NCBI GenBank assembly: GCA_011009095.1
Contig: VTPC01005723.1
Coordinates: 313,121 to 377,120 of the forward strand
Length of the DNA: 64,000 bases
From: Ignelater luminosus
Taxonomy: Eukaryota; Arthropoda; Insecta; Coleoptera; Elateridae
Direction of reading: 5' to 3'
Part shown: piece after piece, positions 1-9,818 of the stretch
How positions within the stretch are numbered: position 1 is the stretch's first letter
Layout of the letters: every line of letters begins with the position of its first letter
Position numbers and translations under genes: made by a program
The notes under the pieces: model-generated
Told to the model about the DNA's origin: nothing
The model's input: the letters and a program-made list of their open reading frames with translations, nothing else
The model's database searches: none

Positions 1-629
1 GTTTGAATTCTTGATATCATCTTTCACCATGACTAGAAGGCAATTCAGGAATATCGGAAGGGGGAGGTTTCTCTCAGAACTGAAAGACCAAATTTGAAAC
101 CGAAGCGAAAGCGCAGTGAAACTAGTAGAAATTGTCACTTTGAACAGCAGTTCTCTATGAGTTAATTTTGGTCTTACTCTATTGTTATCTAAAATAATGA
201 AGACTAATTTTATGCAATTATATTAAAATAGCAACAAAAGTGGGAAAGCGAGTGCAACTAGTTGTGTTCGAAGAAAGTTATAAATTAAAATTGATGGAAA
301 GTTATCTAAGACGAACTAAAAAACTTGAATTTTTTAAGTTTAAGTTTAAAATTGGAAAATGTATGAGATAAATAGTAAAAGAAGTAAGATCGTTTTCAGT
401 CTTTCTCTGAAAAATCTCCCTGCATTGACGTGGTCGAACTACCTGCCATTAACTTATCATCGCGCTAGCGCGCTGCTCGTCTTTTTATTCTTGTTAACGG
501 GTCTTAGAAATAAGCTAGAAATGTGTTGCACTTGCTCGTTATTTTCATTTTCTTATGTCGTAAATGGTCACGGTGTCTTTTTTTATCTTGGTCAATTTAA
601 GATGTAACATAAGTCCTGGGAGCTAATTC
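1..629. other. AT-rich DNA, nothing recognised
   Basis: I see no gene here. An 82-codon open frame at 359-607 has no splice context and a T-rich, hydrophobic translation of the kind chance frames give in AT-rich DNA. The stretch ends at the left edge of a block repeated about 3.9 kb downstream. Confidence 0.5.
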
Positions 630-1275
630 TTTGTTTTCTTTATATTTGCAACATTTGACATCCAAGGATTTTTGTTTCTTTAAAATGCCAATACTATTTA
701 CAATTCCTGTAAATATTGATTTTATGAATGATTTGTTGCGGACAAAAACAGAATTCGCCAGCAACCTAGCTCTAAAGCCAGAGACGGGTGGAGTCTAAAC
801 TATTTCTGTACAATTATTTAAACTAACAGTTTTTAATTGCGTACTTTTGTTTACATCAATGAGTGCCAGTCACGAAAGTTACGTCGCTGCCTTATGTCTT
901 GGTGACAAACCAAACAACTTTAACCATAAAGAAACATATTTATTGATACTGTTACTGAGAAGTATTTTTAGTTTTTACTTTAAATAAACATGATGCGGAC
1001 GATTATCAAGATGCTTTATTAATAATAAAATTAAGGCGAGCAACAGCTTATCTTTGGATTGAGTTTATGGTCAAGACTTACTTTAGATCACTTCTATTTC
1101 TGGTTATAAATTAATTTTCAATTTTCAGGTTTCGGGCTTTATTATTAAATTTGATGTAGAATTTAGCAAATCTCCACTCACAAAATAAATCACGACACAC
1201 TTGATGATATTTACTTTTAAGTTGTTTACCTGCGACGAAATGCATCAAAGACGACCTCCACGCTTGGCTGTCTAC
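630..1275 (+). repeat. Dispersed direct repeat, copy A
   Basis: This stretch aligns by eye with 4540-5160 in the same orientation. Shared landmarks are a TTATGAATG word, CTAGCTCTA followed by an ACGGGTGGA-like word, the string GACAAACCAAACA, CAAGATGCT followed by TTAATAATA, and GGCTTTATTATTAAATT-type ends. Divergence is substantial, roughly a quarter to a third of positions. No coding frame persists through both copies, so it looks like an old non-coding repeat of unknown class. Its right end abuts the foldback element at 1319. Confidence 0.65.
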
Positions 1276-1318
1276 CACCCAATACTTGATCTTTCACACG
1301 CACAACTCCCTTTTATCT

Positions 1319-1996
1319 CGGACCGGGACCTTTCGCCGCGCATCTTTCGACGCGAGTCATTTGCCGCGGAGACGTTTGCCGCAGACCCCGTTTCACCGCA
1401 TAGATTTTCACCGCAAGGACAGTTTGCCGCAAATAATAAGTTCCAACATATTTAGTTCCAGATATTTATCTGAACTAAGGTGAGATTATGCTTTATTTTT
1501 GCTAATTTGTCACGTAATGGTAATAACTAATGCGGAATTTATAAAAGTAAGCCAACAGTAGTTTATTTTACAAATCATAATCCGTCATTAACAAACTAAA
1601 ATATGAAATGGATGGCTCACAAAACGTTTTTTTGTGTTTTGCAGTATTGCAATAAGTTAATTTTGACAAATTGTTAATTTTATGCCTCCTCGACATTTAA
1701 TAGCTTATTGAACAAAAACAGATAGATTAGGTTAGGTTAGGTTAGGTTTTTAGTAGATATGAACATATGGTAAATTAAATACCATATTTGCTAAGAAGTT
1801 GAAATCGAGTCCGTACCTGCTTCGCCGCGTTCAACTAAAAATCTTCAAATGGAATTGTCAGTATGCTACTCTTGTGAATGGTTACCGCGGCAAAAAGTGT
1901 CTGCGGCGAAAAGTGTCTGCGGCAAATGTGTCTGCGGTCAAAAGCTCGCGGCGAAAGGTTCGCGGCGGATGAGTCGCGGCGAAACGCCCTAGACCG
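1319..1996. mobile_element. Foldback MULE-like DNA transposon with 9-bp TSD
   Basis: The element is 678 bp and flanked on both sides by the same 9-mer, CTTTTATCT, at 1310-1318 and 1997-2005. The left end begins CGGACCGGGACCTTTCGCCG and the reverse complement of the right end begins CGGTCTAGGGCGTTTCGCCG, so the termini are inverted repeats. Each arm (about 1319-1440 and 1878-1996) is built of roughly seven tandem copies of a 15-17 bp unit resembling TTTGCCGCAGACAC, so the arms can pair in several registers. A 9-bp duplication with long iterated TIRs fits non-autonomous Mutator-like (MULE) or foldback elements. The core has no transposase frame. The arms are GC- and CpG-rich against a strongly AT-rich background. 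Confidence 0.82.
1727..1746 (+). repeat. Four TTAGG units inside the foldback element
   Basis: Four perfect tandem TTAGG units lie in the core of the foldback element. TTAGG is the telomeric repeat of most insects outside Diptera. Four units are too few to mark a telomere; they may be a telomeric seed captured by the element or chance. Confidence 0.7.
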
Positions 1997-2005
1997 CTTT
2001 TATCT

Positions 2006-2935
2006 AGAAGTATGAAACACCACTGCATTTAAAGGTATGCGATGTGTTTAACTAGAGGAGTATAATATTTGAAATTGCAAAAATCTTATAAAATGTTAAG
2101 CCTAGAAAATCCTAGAAAGTTTCATTTTCTCATTGTCCAATTTTTGTGTTTTTCATTTTTTTTTATTAAACCAATGCCTAAGAACTAAATAACCGTCGTC
2201 ATGTAAACTTTACAGCTATTAATCATAATAATTTGCGACAGTTTGACATTTATCAGTCAATGCCTACCACTTACGTATACAATGATTAATGAACATCCCA
2301 CGTATAATTCTACTACATCTTTCACTCACAGAAACCGTACTTGAACGGAAATGCGACAAAAAAAATCCAAAAACCACTTAGTGCATCAAAGTCAACATCT
2401 TCTAATTAACAACAGAATTTTGCTAATGAGATGACTCACACAAAAGGAAAATATTGCAGCAACTGTAAAAACAACTTAATTTCATTTAAAGTTTAAGGTT
2501 GCAATATCTTTGAATCGATAATTCTAAAACTAGTTTTGTGTCAGTAGAATACCGGTACTTGACAGTTTGACTACTTTTAAATACAAATCCGAGTATATTT
2601 TGCTTTTCTCTAATAATCATTTAAATGTAGGTAACACATAATTATATTATATTTGCGGTGGTGTAGGAGCAGAAGGGGAGTGAAAGTAAAACTTCTGTTT
2701 TAGCTATTATAACCAGATTTTATGAAAACATTGTAAGATACGAAATGCAAACAGCTGTGTCATTTCACGTTTTAAAGGCGTTTATTAAGTTGAAATGAAT
2801 TTTATAATTATTTTAACGTGTAATACGGTTCAGTAGACCGGGTAATGTTTAAAAAAAAGCTTTTCTTTATTATGGTTTCTGTTCGAATGTTGTGTTAGTG
2901 GAGGTGGATGAGTGTCGATTAAACATTCATGATAT
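2006..2935. other. AT-rich DNA, nothing recognised
   Basis: No open frame, inverted repeat or transposon end stands out. The stretch lies directly upstream of the proposed core promoter and may hold its upstream control region, but I see no specific motif. Confidence 0.4.
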
Positions 2936-2970
2936 TCAGTATTGTTCGGTTGTTTGGAACCAGTGGTTAG
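2936..2970 (+). promoter_or_regulatory. Candidate Inr + DPE core promoter
   Basis: TCAGT at 2936-2940 matches the arthropod initiator. Taking the A at 2938 as +1, the hexamer at +28 to +33 (2965-2970) is GGTTAG, which fits the DPE consensus RGWYVT at five of six positions and at the exact spacing the DPE needs. No TATA box is evident about 30 bases upstream, as expected for a DPE promoter. A good splice donor 90 bases downstream supports the reading. The short consensus allows a chance match. Confidence 0.5.
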
Positions 2971-3027
2971 TTCAGAACAATTTTTTAACGTTTTTTGTGT
3001 TTTAAACTTATTTTGCTACAGATCTAG
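2938..3027 (+). other. Candidate non-coding first exon (5' UTR)
   Basis: The segment runs from the proposed +1 to a CTAG|GTAAGA donor whose GT is at 3028-3029. It contains no ATG, so it would be pure 5' UTR. Its most likely partner is the large + strand gene whose coding exons start at 48520. That would make a first intron of about 45 kb, and the ratchet-type site at 6147/6148 fits such a long intron. The link is inferred from strand, order and absence of another + strand gene. Confidence 0.4.
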
Positions 3028-3505
3028 GTAAGAAGATTTCTTTTCTTACTTCTGGAAGAGGTTATTACGCTTTATTTTCATTTTTTTGAAACAATCAAAA
3101 TTATTAATTCTACTATCGCTTGTTTTTTAGTTTTATTTTTAGTTTTTAACGGTTGTTTTTCAAATAAGTGTCATTTGGCAACTTTTTAGTCAAAATAGAG
3201 ACCTAACCTCAAATATTTCCAAGGAAAAAAATTGCAAATATTTATTTTCCATTCTCCAAATTTACCGTCTTTGTTTAACATTAAATAAAGTCGATAACTT
3301 CAGACAAGTCGTTCGTTGGTTATATTTTGTGAACGTAAAAATGAAACGTGGTTGCATGTAGTTCAGGGACAACAGCAAATAAAATCATTGAATAGATGCA
3401 ATCACTGCAATTCATACTTAAAATGTCTGCTCTACTATTATAGCACCTTTTAAAACCAATGACTCTTATAGTCTATGGTTTCAATGAACATTATATCTTT
3501 TATAA

Positions 3506-3523
3506 CGGTGTGTCGACACACCG
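3506..3523. repeat. 18-bp perfect palindrome
   Basis: CGGTGTGTCGACACACCG reads the same on both strands and has a SalI-like GTCGAC centre. It could be a binding site for a dimeric factor or a transposon relic. I see no matching end nearby. Confidence 0.6.
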
Positions 3524-4539
3524 CTGGCTGTTGCTATCATATTATAGAATGAATATTAAAACTAGGTTAACTTATTATTATTGTGAATATTATAATACCT
3601 AAAGAATGATTTATAATTAAATTTTAATGTTAACAGAAGTTCAAATAAAGACTACTCATTACAATAAGCTTTTATAATTCTATATTAATAGACTCGCTCT
3701 TAATAACTTGTAGTATATTATCTTCTAAATTGAAAAATAGTTATCTGGTTATTAAACAAGATAGTTGATGTTGATATTAAATTATACTACTACATGCATG
3801 TTTTTCTTATTTATTTTGCTACTCAATTATTCAATTTGGTTGAGCAAACACCAAATACCAATCATTTGTTTTGTTGTTTCTTTGAATTTGAAGCAAAAGA
3901 AAACTGCTAAATTTCTGTATTTGTTATTGAAACTAGTTCTATTGTGACTAACATAGGATTGTATCTATTGGTAATTGCTCAATATTATTAGTAATTCTAT
4001 AACCAAATGTGATACTCTGCTATTACATGGTTGCATTTGTTATTGGATAACAATTCAAATCTGATTAACCAAATATTAGGCAATCACCAAATAGTGCGTG
4101 AAATTCTAAGAACGCTTGAGAGATCACCATTACTATTAGAAAGATCTGAAATTTACATTAGATCAACAACTTTGGTGACGATCAATACTTTGGCAATCTA
4201 CAAAAAGCAGTAATAAACCCAAAGAGATTTTGATAGAAGATTACTAGGGACCGTTTCTGCCAAAAATTATTCATTAGCATCTATCAACCTAAGAGCACTT
4301 CATATGGTAATTAATATGAAAAACCGTTAACTGTATACTTGTTTTGAACTTTTATTTAGATTGTTATCGCTTTTGAAAAGCAAAATTCGTTTGGAAACTT
4401 TGGGGTAGGTGTTTTTAATTTTTTCCTACTATAAACTATCCATGAACTACTCTTGGAACAGCTTTAGCTAATCATAAAATTATCGTGAAGCTCCAATCAA
4501 TGCATGTTTTTCATCGTTTTCTGAATCTTTTTTGCTTCT

Positions 4540-5160
4540 GGTCTTCTTTACGTTTGCAAATATTTTTTTATTTCTAAGAGTTTTTCTATCTTACATCAAT
4601 GTTAGTACCTTTTACAATTTTTCCAAATATCGTTCTTATGAATGCTTTATTGTAATCAAAAACGGAAACCTTACTAAGAATTTAGTCCTTACAGGAATAA
4701 TGATCTGCCAACAGACTAGCTCTAGAGTCGGAAACGGGTGGACTCACACTATTTCTGCATATTATGTAGCCTAGAAATCCAATATTGGATAATTTTATCT
4801 AGATCAATTAGTGTCAGCCACTGGAGTTGCGTTTTTGCCCCATAACCCAATGACAAACCAAACAGTTTTGACCATAAAAAGAAATATTTTTTCTTTTTAC
4901 TGAAAAGTATTTTCAGGCTTTACTTTGGACATTTTGCTGACAATCTTCAAGATGCTCTATTAATAATACAAAGAAATGAAAGGAAAGTTAATTTTTAGGT
5001 TACAGTTGTGTTGGTGGTCACAACTTATCTTAGACCCCTTCTACCTCTGATTATAAATTATAGCCGTTTTACGCTTTATTATTAAATTGGATTTGAAATC
5101 TAAAATTATCGTGAAGTTCCAGTGAGTACGTGATATGTCACCTCCACGCGCAAATCCTAT
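4540..5160 (+). repeat. Dispersed direct repeat, copy B
   Basis: This is the second copy of the block at 630-1275, in the same orientation and diverged by substitutions and small indels. A related word, AATTATCGTGAAGNTCCA, occurs just before it (about 4479) and near its right end (about 5106), so the block may carry short direct repeats at its edges. No protein is recognisable. Confidence 0.6.
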
Positions 5161-5454
5161 GTTATAGAGCTTCTCTATAAGAAAGAAAGACTCGTGGTCA
5201 GAAATATGCGTCAACTAAGATTATTCCATTTTTTTTAAGAATTCTCCCGATAGATACAGGTCAAGCATTCTTGGCCTTTTAAGGAACCTCCAGAAGACCT
5301 GTTTCTGAAATGAAAACTGAAATTCAATTCTCTGCTGCTACTTTGTTTTTCACACCTGTGACATATCTTTGAAATTATCCTTCTATAATGTCGACAGTCC
5401 ATCACGCTCCACAACTGAGAAGTTTCAATTTCATCCGTTTACAGATATCTTCAG

Positions 5455-5900
5455 TTCCCGATGACCTGTAACTTTTTGAATTTCAGAAGATCATCTGCAT
5501 CGATATGCAGCCTTTCCAAATTACCGAGGGACGTAGCTAGCGGTACCTTGTTTTCGTCGTTTCCCTTAGTGATAAAGGCAAATTCCGGAACAGTATTTTC
5601 CACGGCTCAGTCTCCGGGGCACCTACAGCGTCGATTGGCCCGTGTAACACTGTATAACACAAATTCAAACGAACCAAAATCGAATCTAATTTGACTCCAC
5701 TCGATACCAGTAGTGTCTTCTCCATCAACATATAATGACACATCGATCACCCGGTTTGCATTTGCCGCTGTCTTTACTTTGACACCATGCATTGCCATGC
5801 GAACCCAGCCGCGAGCAAACCGCCGCGGCGTTGTAAATTGTCGCAACCCGGCCTTCAATGTCATGTTACCTTCTAATGCTACAAAAACATTACTCTAGTC
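5455..5900 (-). pseudogene. Decayed coding-like segment, family unknown
   Basis: This is a GC-richer island in AT-rich DNA. Its minus strand keeps protein-like stretches such as VSLYVDGEDTTGIEWSQIRF and NLERLHIDADDLLKFKKL, with acid/hydrophobic patterning unlike chance frames. The + strand is also open for long stretches, which weakens the call. No start, splice sites or family can be named. It could be a relic of a transposon gene or a processed copy of a host gene; it is decayed. Confidence 0.3.
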
Positions 5901-6127
5901 ATAGCGACAGAATCTAGGAATTTCTGCATTATCAGGAATTTCCTGTCAAAATCCTTTTAAGGTAGACAATGATATTAGACAAGGTTTTCAGATCCTTCTG
6001 CTGGCAGTCTTTTTATGTTGCAGTATTGTCGCTGTTTTTGTAATCGTACAAAGTGCAATATTGTCATAATTATGAATTTAGTCTTATATGTATCTTTATG
6101 TTACAAACAGAATTAGATTTCTAACAA

Positions 6128-6191
6128 CATTTTTCTTTTTTTTTCAGGTAAGTCAACTGATTATGATAATTTTACAAACCTGAACACTTAG
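6128..6191 (+). promoter_or_regulatory. Recursive (ratchet) splice site with RS-exon
   Basis: A strong pyrimidine tract (about 6131-6144) runs into CAG at 6145-6147, followed directly by GTAAGT from 6148, so an ideal 3' splice site and an ideal 5' splice site are fused. A second donor, TTAG|GTAAGT, lies 44 nt downstream (GT at 6192-6193). This is the known layout of recursive splicing in long introns of flies and vertebrates: the short RS-exon helps define the acceptor and is then removed with the rest of the intron. The RS-exon (6148-6191) contains an ATG followed by an in-frame TGA, so its inclusion would add a short uORF. Whether it is used depends on this being transcribed intron. Confidence 0.62.
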
Positions 6192-9100
6192 GTAAGTGTA
6201 TCATTAAGAATATTTTTATATTTATCGTCACTTAAATATTTTCTGCTTTATTCATAAAATTCCTGAGTTTATGTTCTAATAAACTCATCGTAAAAATCAA
6301 TATGAATTCTTCGGTTGAAAATCCCAACCTAAGGCAACCAACTGGATCTAATCATTTCTATTTAAAAAAAATTGTAGTTGGTAAATTCGGATTTAAGTTA
6401 GAGTAATTTCAGAACGCTTCTGCTTAAAATATCAAATATGCAATTATCTGTAATCTTTTATTTATCTAACTTATGATCTATTGGAACAAGAAGTGACAGC
6501 AAAAAAAATATAGGATTGAACAACTTAATTGCTTCAGTATTGAATAACCTCTTTGCAGATTAGAAAATAAAATTAAAATTTCACTTGTTAATTACACGTT
6601 TTACCGATGTTGAATTGAATCTGTGTTTTATTATACCTGCGTGAAAGTTGTTTCTGCAAATAATAATTATAAATGTTATTTTAGTAAAAAGAAGCATTTA
6701 CTTAATTTAAGTAAAAGTCAACAAACTATACTTGTACATTTATAAATATTTCATGAACACCAAGGCAGTAATAACAGGATAAAACATATGTTTAAAAAAA
6801 CAAAAATGTCGGTGAAGACTTGAAATATGACCTCTAATTTTTGGTCGTTGTAAAGAATAAAATTAAGAAAAAGAAAAAAGAAGAAGAAAATAACTAGAAG
6901 AGAATGAGAATACAATGGCTGTAATGAAGTATTAAAAAACGAAACAAAGCATATACCCTGCAACACCACCTACCTGCTACAAAATTCATAATCATCCTTC
7001 TGGAAAAAAAATAAATCAAATAAAATAACACAGGGGGTTATGCACTCAAAGGTCGACGATTTCGCCGAAACGAAGTGACTAATGGTAAAGAAAGATTCCT
7101 GCAAGTTTTTATTTATGGTACGAATTAAATTTTACGGACAAATTTTTGTTTTGATTATTTTGTTGTAAACTCTATACAGGCAATGTTGATTCAGCAAAAA
7201 AGGATCTTGATGACAGTTCGGAATTATCCACTCATCTGATGCAATAAATTCGTAGTAGTTTACTTTCATTTTTCCAAGAAAATGTTGAAAACTTAATTAT
7301 CGAAATCTTCTTTTATATCAAATATCAAAGTGATTTGGAAAGATAATCATTATTGGGTTTTCTAAGAAACTCATTTCTAATAAGAGGAGTTTTGATAAAA
7401 AGTAAAAGCTTTGTTGTTTTTATGTATTGATTGCTTAACATTACAAGTCTTAGGATAACGGTTTTCAGTTGGCATTTTAAATCAGTTCTCTAGAACGAAA
7501 TTTTTCTTTAAATTTAACACAATCTGGTAGATTCTTAACTGTATTCTGTTGTTCTAAGCGTTAATGTTGCTGACTTAATTATTTCTTGTATTGTTATCTT
7601 AAGTCATACGAAAAGTGCAGTTCTAAGTACTGGGTAAGTCCGTTTGTTGCATGTTTCAGATTTAACTTTCGAAGATCCACGGTTTTACATGTTGCTGCTT
7701 ACATTAATGTTTTTTAACCGGTATCATATATCGTACTGGTAAACGCCATACGATTTTGCGTAACGAGGCGAAGGTTGCACAAACCGCCCAAGACAAGCGA
7801 TTGGCTCGTTGATGGTGTCGCTAATATACTTTTAAATATAAAACATATTAAATGCTAGAATTAGACCTAGAAGTATTGTCCTAGCTCTCAGATTGAGAAA
7901 TTGACACACACAAGACCGTTGATATCTTATGTGAAACCATTTCAATTTGTACTTTTGGAACTGGAAGTCTGATGTGTTGGAAGAAAAGAATAGTATATGT
8001 GGATTTCTAGATAAACATCATGACAATAATATTTACTAATAATCAAGTACACTGCATAGAAAGATATTACGGCTGAGTGTGTTCTCATCAACAGATTAAA
8101 TATCTTGCTGCCTTGTTTTCCCAGTCTGTATCACAACCATAACCATTTTCTGTGAATTCCAGCAAAAATACTTAAATTTTATTGATAGTATAATATTCGT
8201 TTGTAGTTTCATCGAGCAAAGAAGACATTAATAATGAAAGAAACCTTTCAACTTCAACTCTGGTTAACACAATTTACCAAACTGGTACATACATAAGTAG
8301 TATTTATAAATCTATGGTACAGGTACCTATTAGATAAGTAAACAAACAAATTATATATTGCAGTATTTGTCTAGAGAAACGTTTTTCAAACTGTCCTTCA
8401 TAAAACAAACGTAGATCCAAACTTCCAATTTGTTACTCAATAATCCAATTTATAAGTTTGGTCCGAATAAGCCTTTGATGTACTAGACTTGACGATTAAT
8501 TAATGCTAAAGAAAAGAACAAAAGGCTACATTGAATCTTAGACTATCTAAAGAGGAATTGACAGCTCGAAGATCCTACGCATACGTAGAGACTTGTCTGT
8601 CCAAACCTGACCTTCAGATCATGAACGCGAAGTCATTTACATTGTCTCATTGGTACGTCAGAAAAATCCAGAATTTATGCATGTGCTAATTCCTTAAATA
8701 TAAATATTGTAAAAGATTGACGTATAATTTTTTTTTCAATTTAAGACGATGTTTGGAATTCCATTACAAGAAAGAGTAACACTTGAAAACCAAAATTCTC
8801 TGCTTGGGATATACGACAGATACTCAACATTCACTCATAATTCACCTTGGTCTGCGGAAACGTTTGAGTGTCACTGTTGAAAAGAGCTACAAAACATACC
8901 TTATATTCTGACCTTATGAAATTTCTAAGATAAATGTTATATAGGAATTATGAATGGCCTGCATTTGATTTGTTGTGTACACACCAAGGTTTTTGACTTG
9001 GAAGGGCTGTGGAAGACAGATAACTCTTAATTAAAGAAAGAAACAGAAACAAAAACAAATTCGGAGAAATAGTGAAGACGGATGAAGAAGGTGAATTTTA

Positions 9101-9660
9101 CATGAGTCCAAAGCTAATACAATTCTATCAACGTTAGACCAGAGCGTCTTAACAATGACTATTATGAGGTGCGAAATACTCAAAAATGCTCTGCAACTTA
9201 GAAAAAATTAAAAAACGCTAAACCAGAGAACCAGCGTTTGGGAATAATACAACCTAATGCCAATTTAGAAGTTTGTTAGATTCTATTCAGATTTAAGAAG
9301 AAAGAAAAAAAATCTTTCCTGTAGTTAATGGCAAATTCTTCATATTTACTAACTGGTTGTAAAGCTCTATGAGTCTAAAAAATAAAGCAAGGTCATGTTT
9401 TAGGAAATATTCCCTAGTTCAAATGCCAGAAAGAAATATTAGAATGGGCAAGGACGATTCTACTAATCTTAGATACAATGGACGTTTTTGGGCATCAACA
9501 AAATCGCGTCGTCAGGACATACTATATTTGTGTTGAGCGTCAAAGAACTTACTTGACATGTGATTCTGTGCTCTTGCTGTTTTTAACTGGGATATTTTCA
9601 CTGTGCCATTGATTGATACGGAATTGGTGATCAGTCAATTTAGGAGAAGTCCCCAAGCAA
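6192..9660. other. AT-rich DNA, nothing recognised
   Basis: I found no coding exon or transposon end. A 72-codon minus frame at 6751-6969 is Phe/Leu-rich and looks accidental. GTAAGT-like donors occur (for example near 7635) but lack an adjoining acceptor. Confidence 0.4.
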
Positions 9661-9662
9661 GG

Positions 9663-9818
9663 TATATAAGCCTGAACTTGTTTGATTGGTTTCTATACTA
9701 AAGTTATACAAAAGAAATCAAATTCCTTGTCACATTTGATTTCTCAATTAATTAATCAGATGATCGTCTTTCCAAAGCCTAATCAATCAGACCTGTAAGT
9801 TGTAAAATCAAATGTGAC
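9663..9818. repeat. 14-bp inverted repeat downstream of a TATA-like word
   Basis: GTCACATTTGATTT at 9729-9742 has a perfect inverted copy, AAATCAAATGTGAC, at 9805-9818, with a 62-nt spacer. A TATATAAG word sits upstream at 9663-9670. The pair could be the ends of a tiny MITE or a stem; no target duplication is evident and no transcript starts are supported. Confidence 0.4.

Noticed and set aside
1201-1483. Two overlapping + frames of 84 and 65 codons
   Set aside because: They are readings through the iterated CpG-rich arm of the foldback element; the repeated Phe/Arg/Pro pattern reflects the 15-17 bp units.
9663-9670. TATA-box promoter
   Set aside because: TATATAAG is expected often in AT-rich DNA; no initiator at the right distance and no exon follows.
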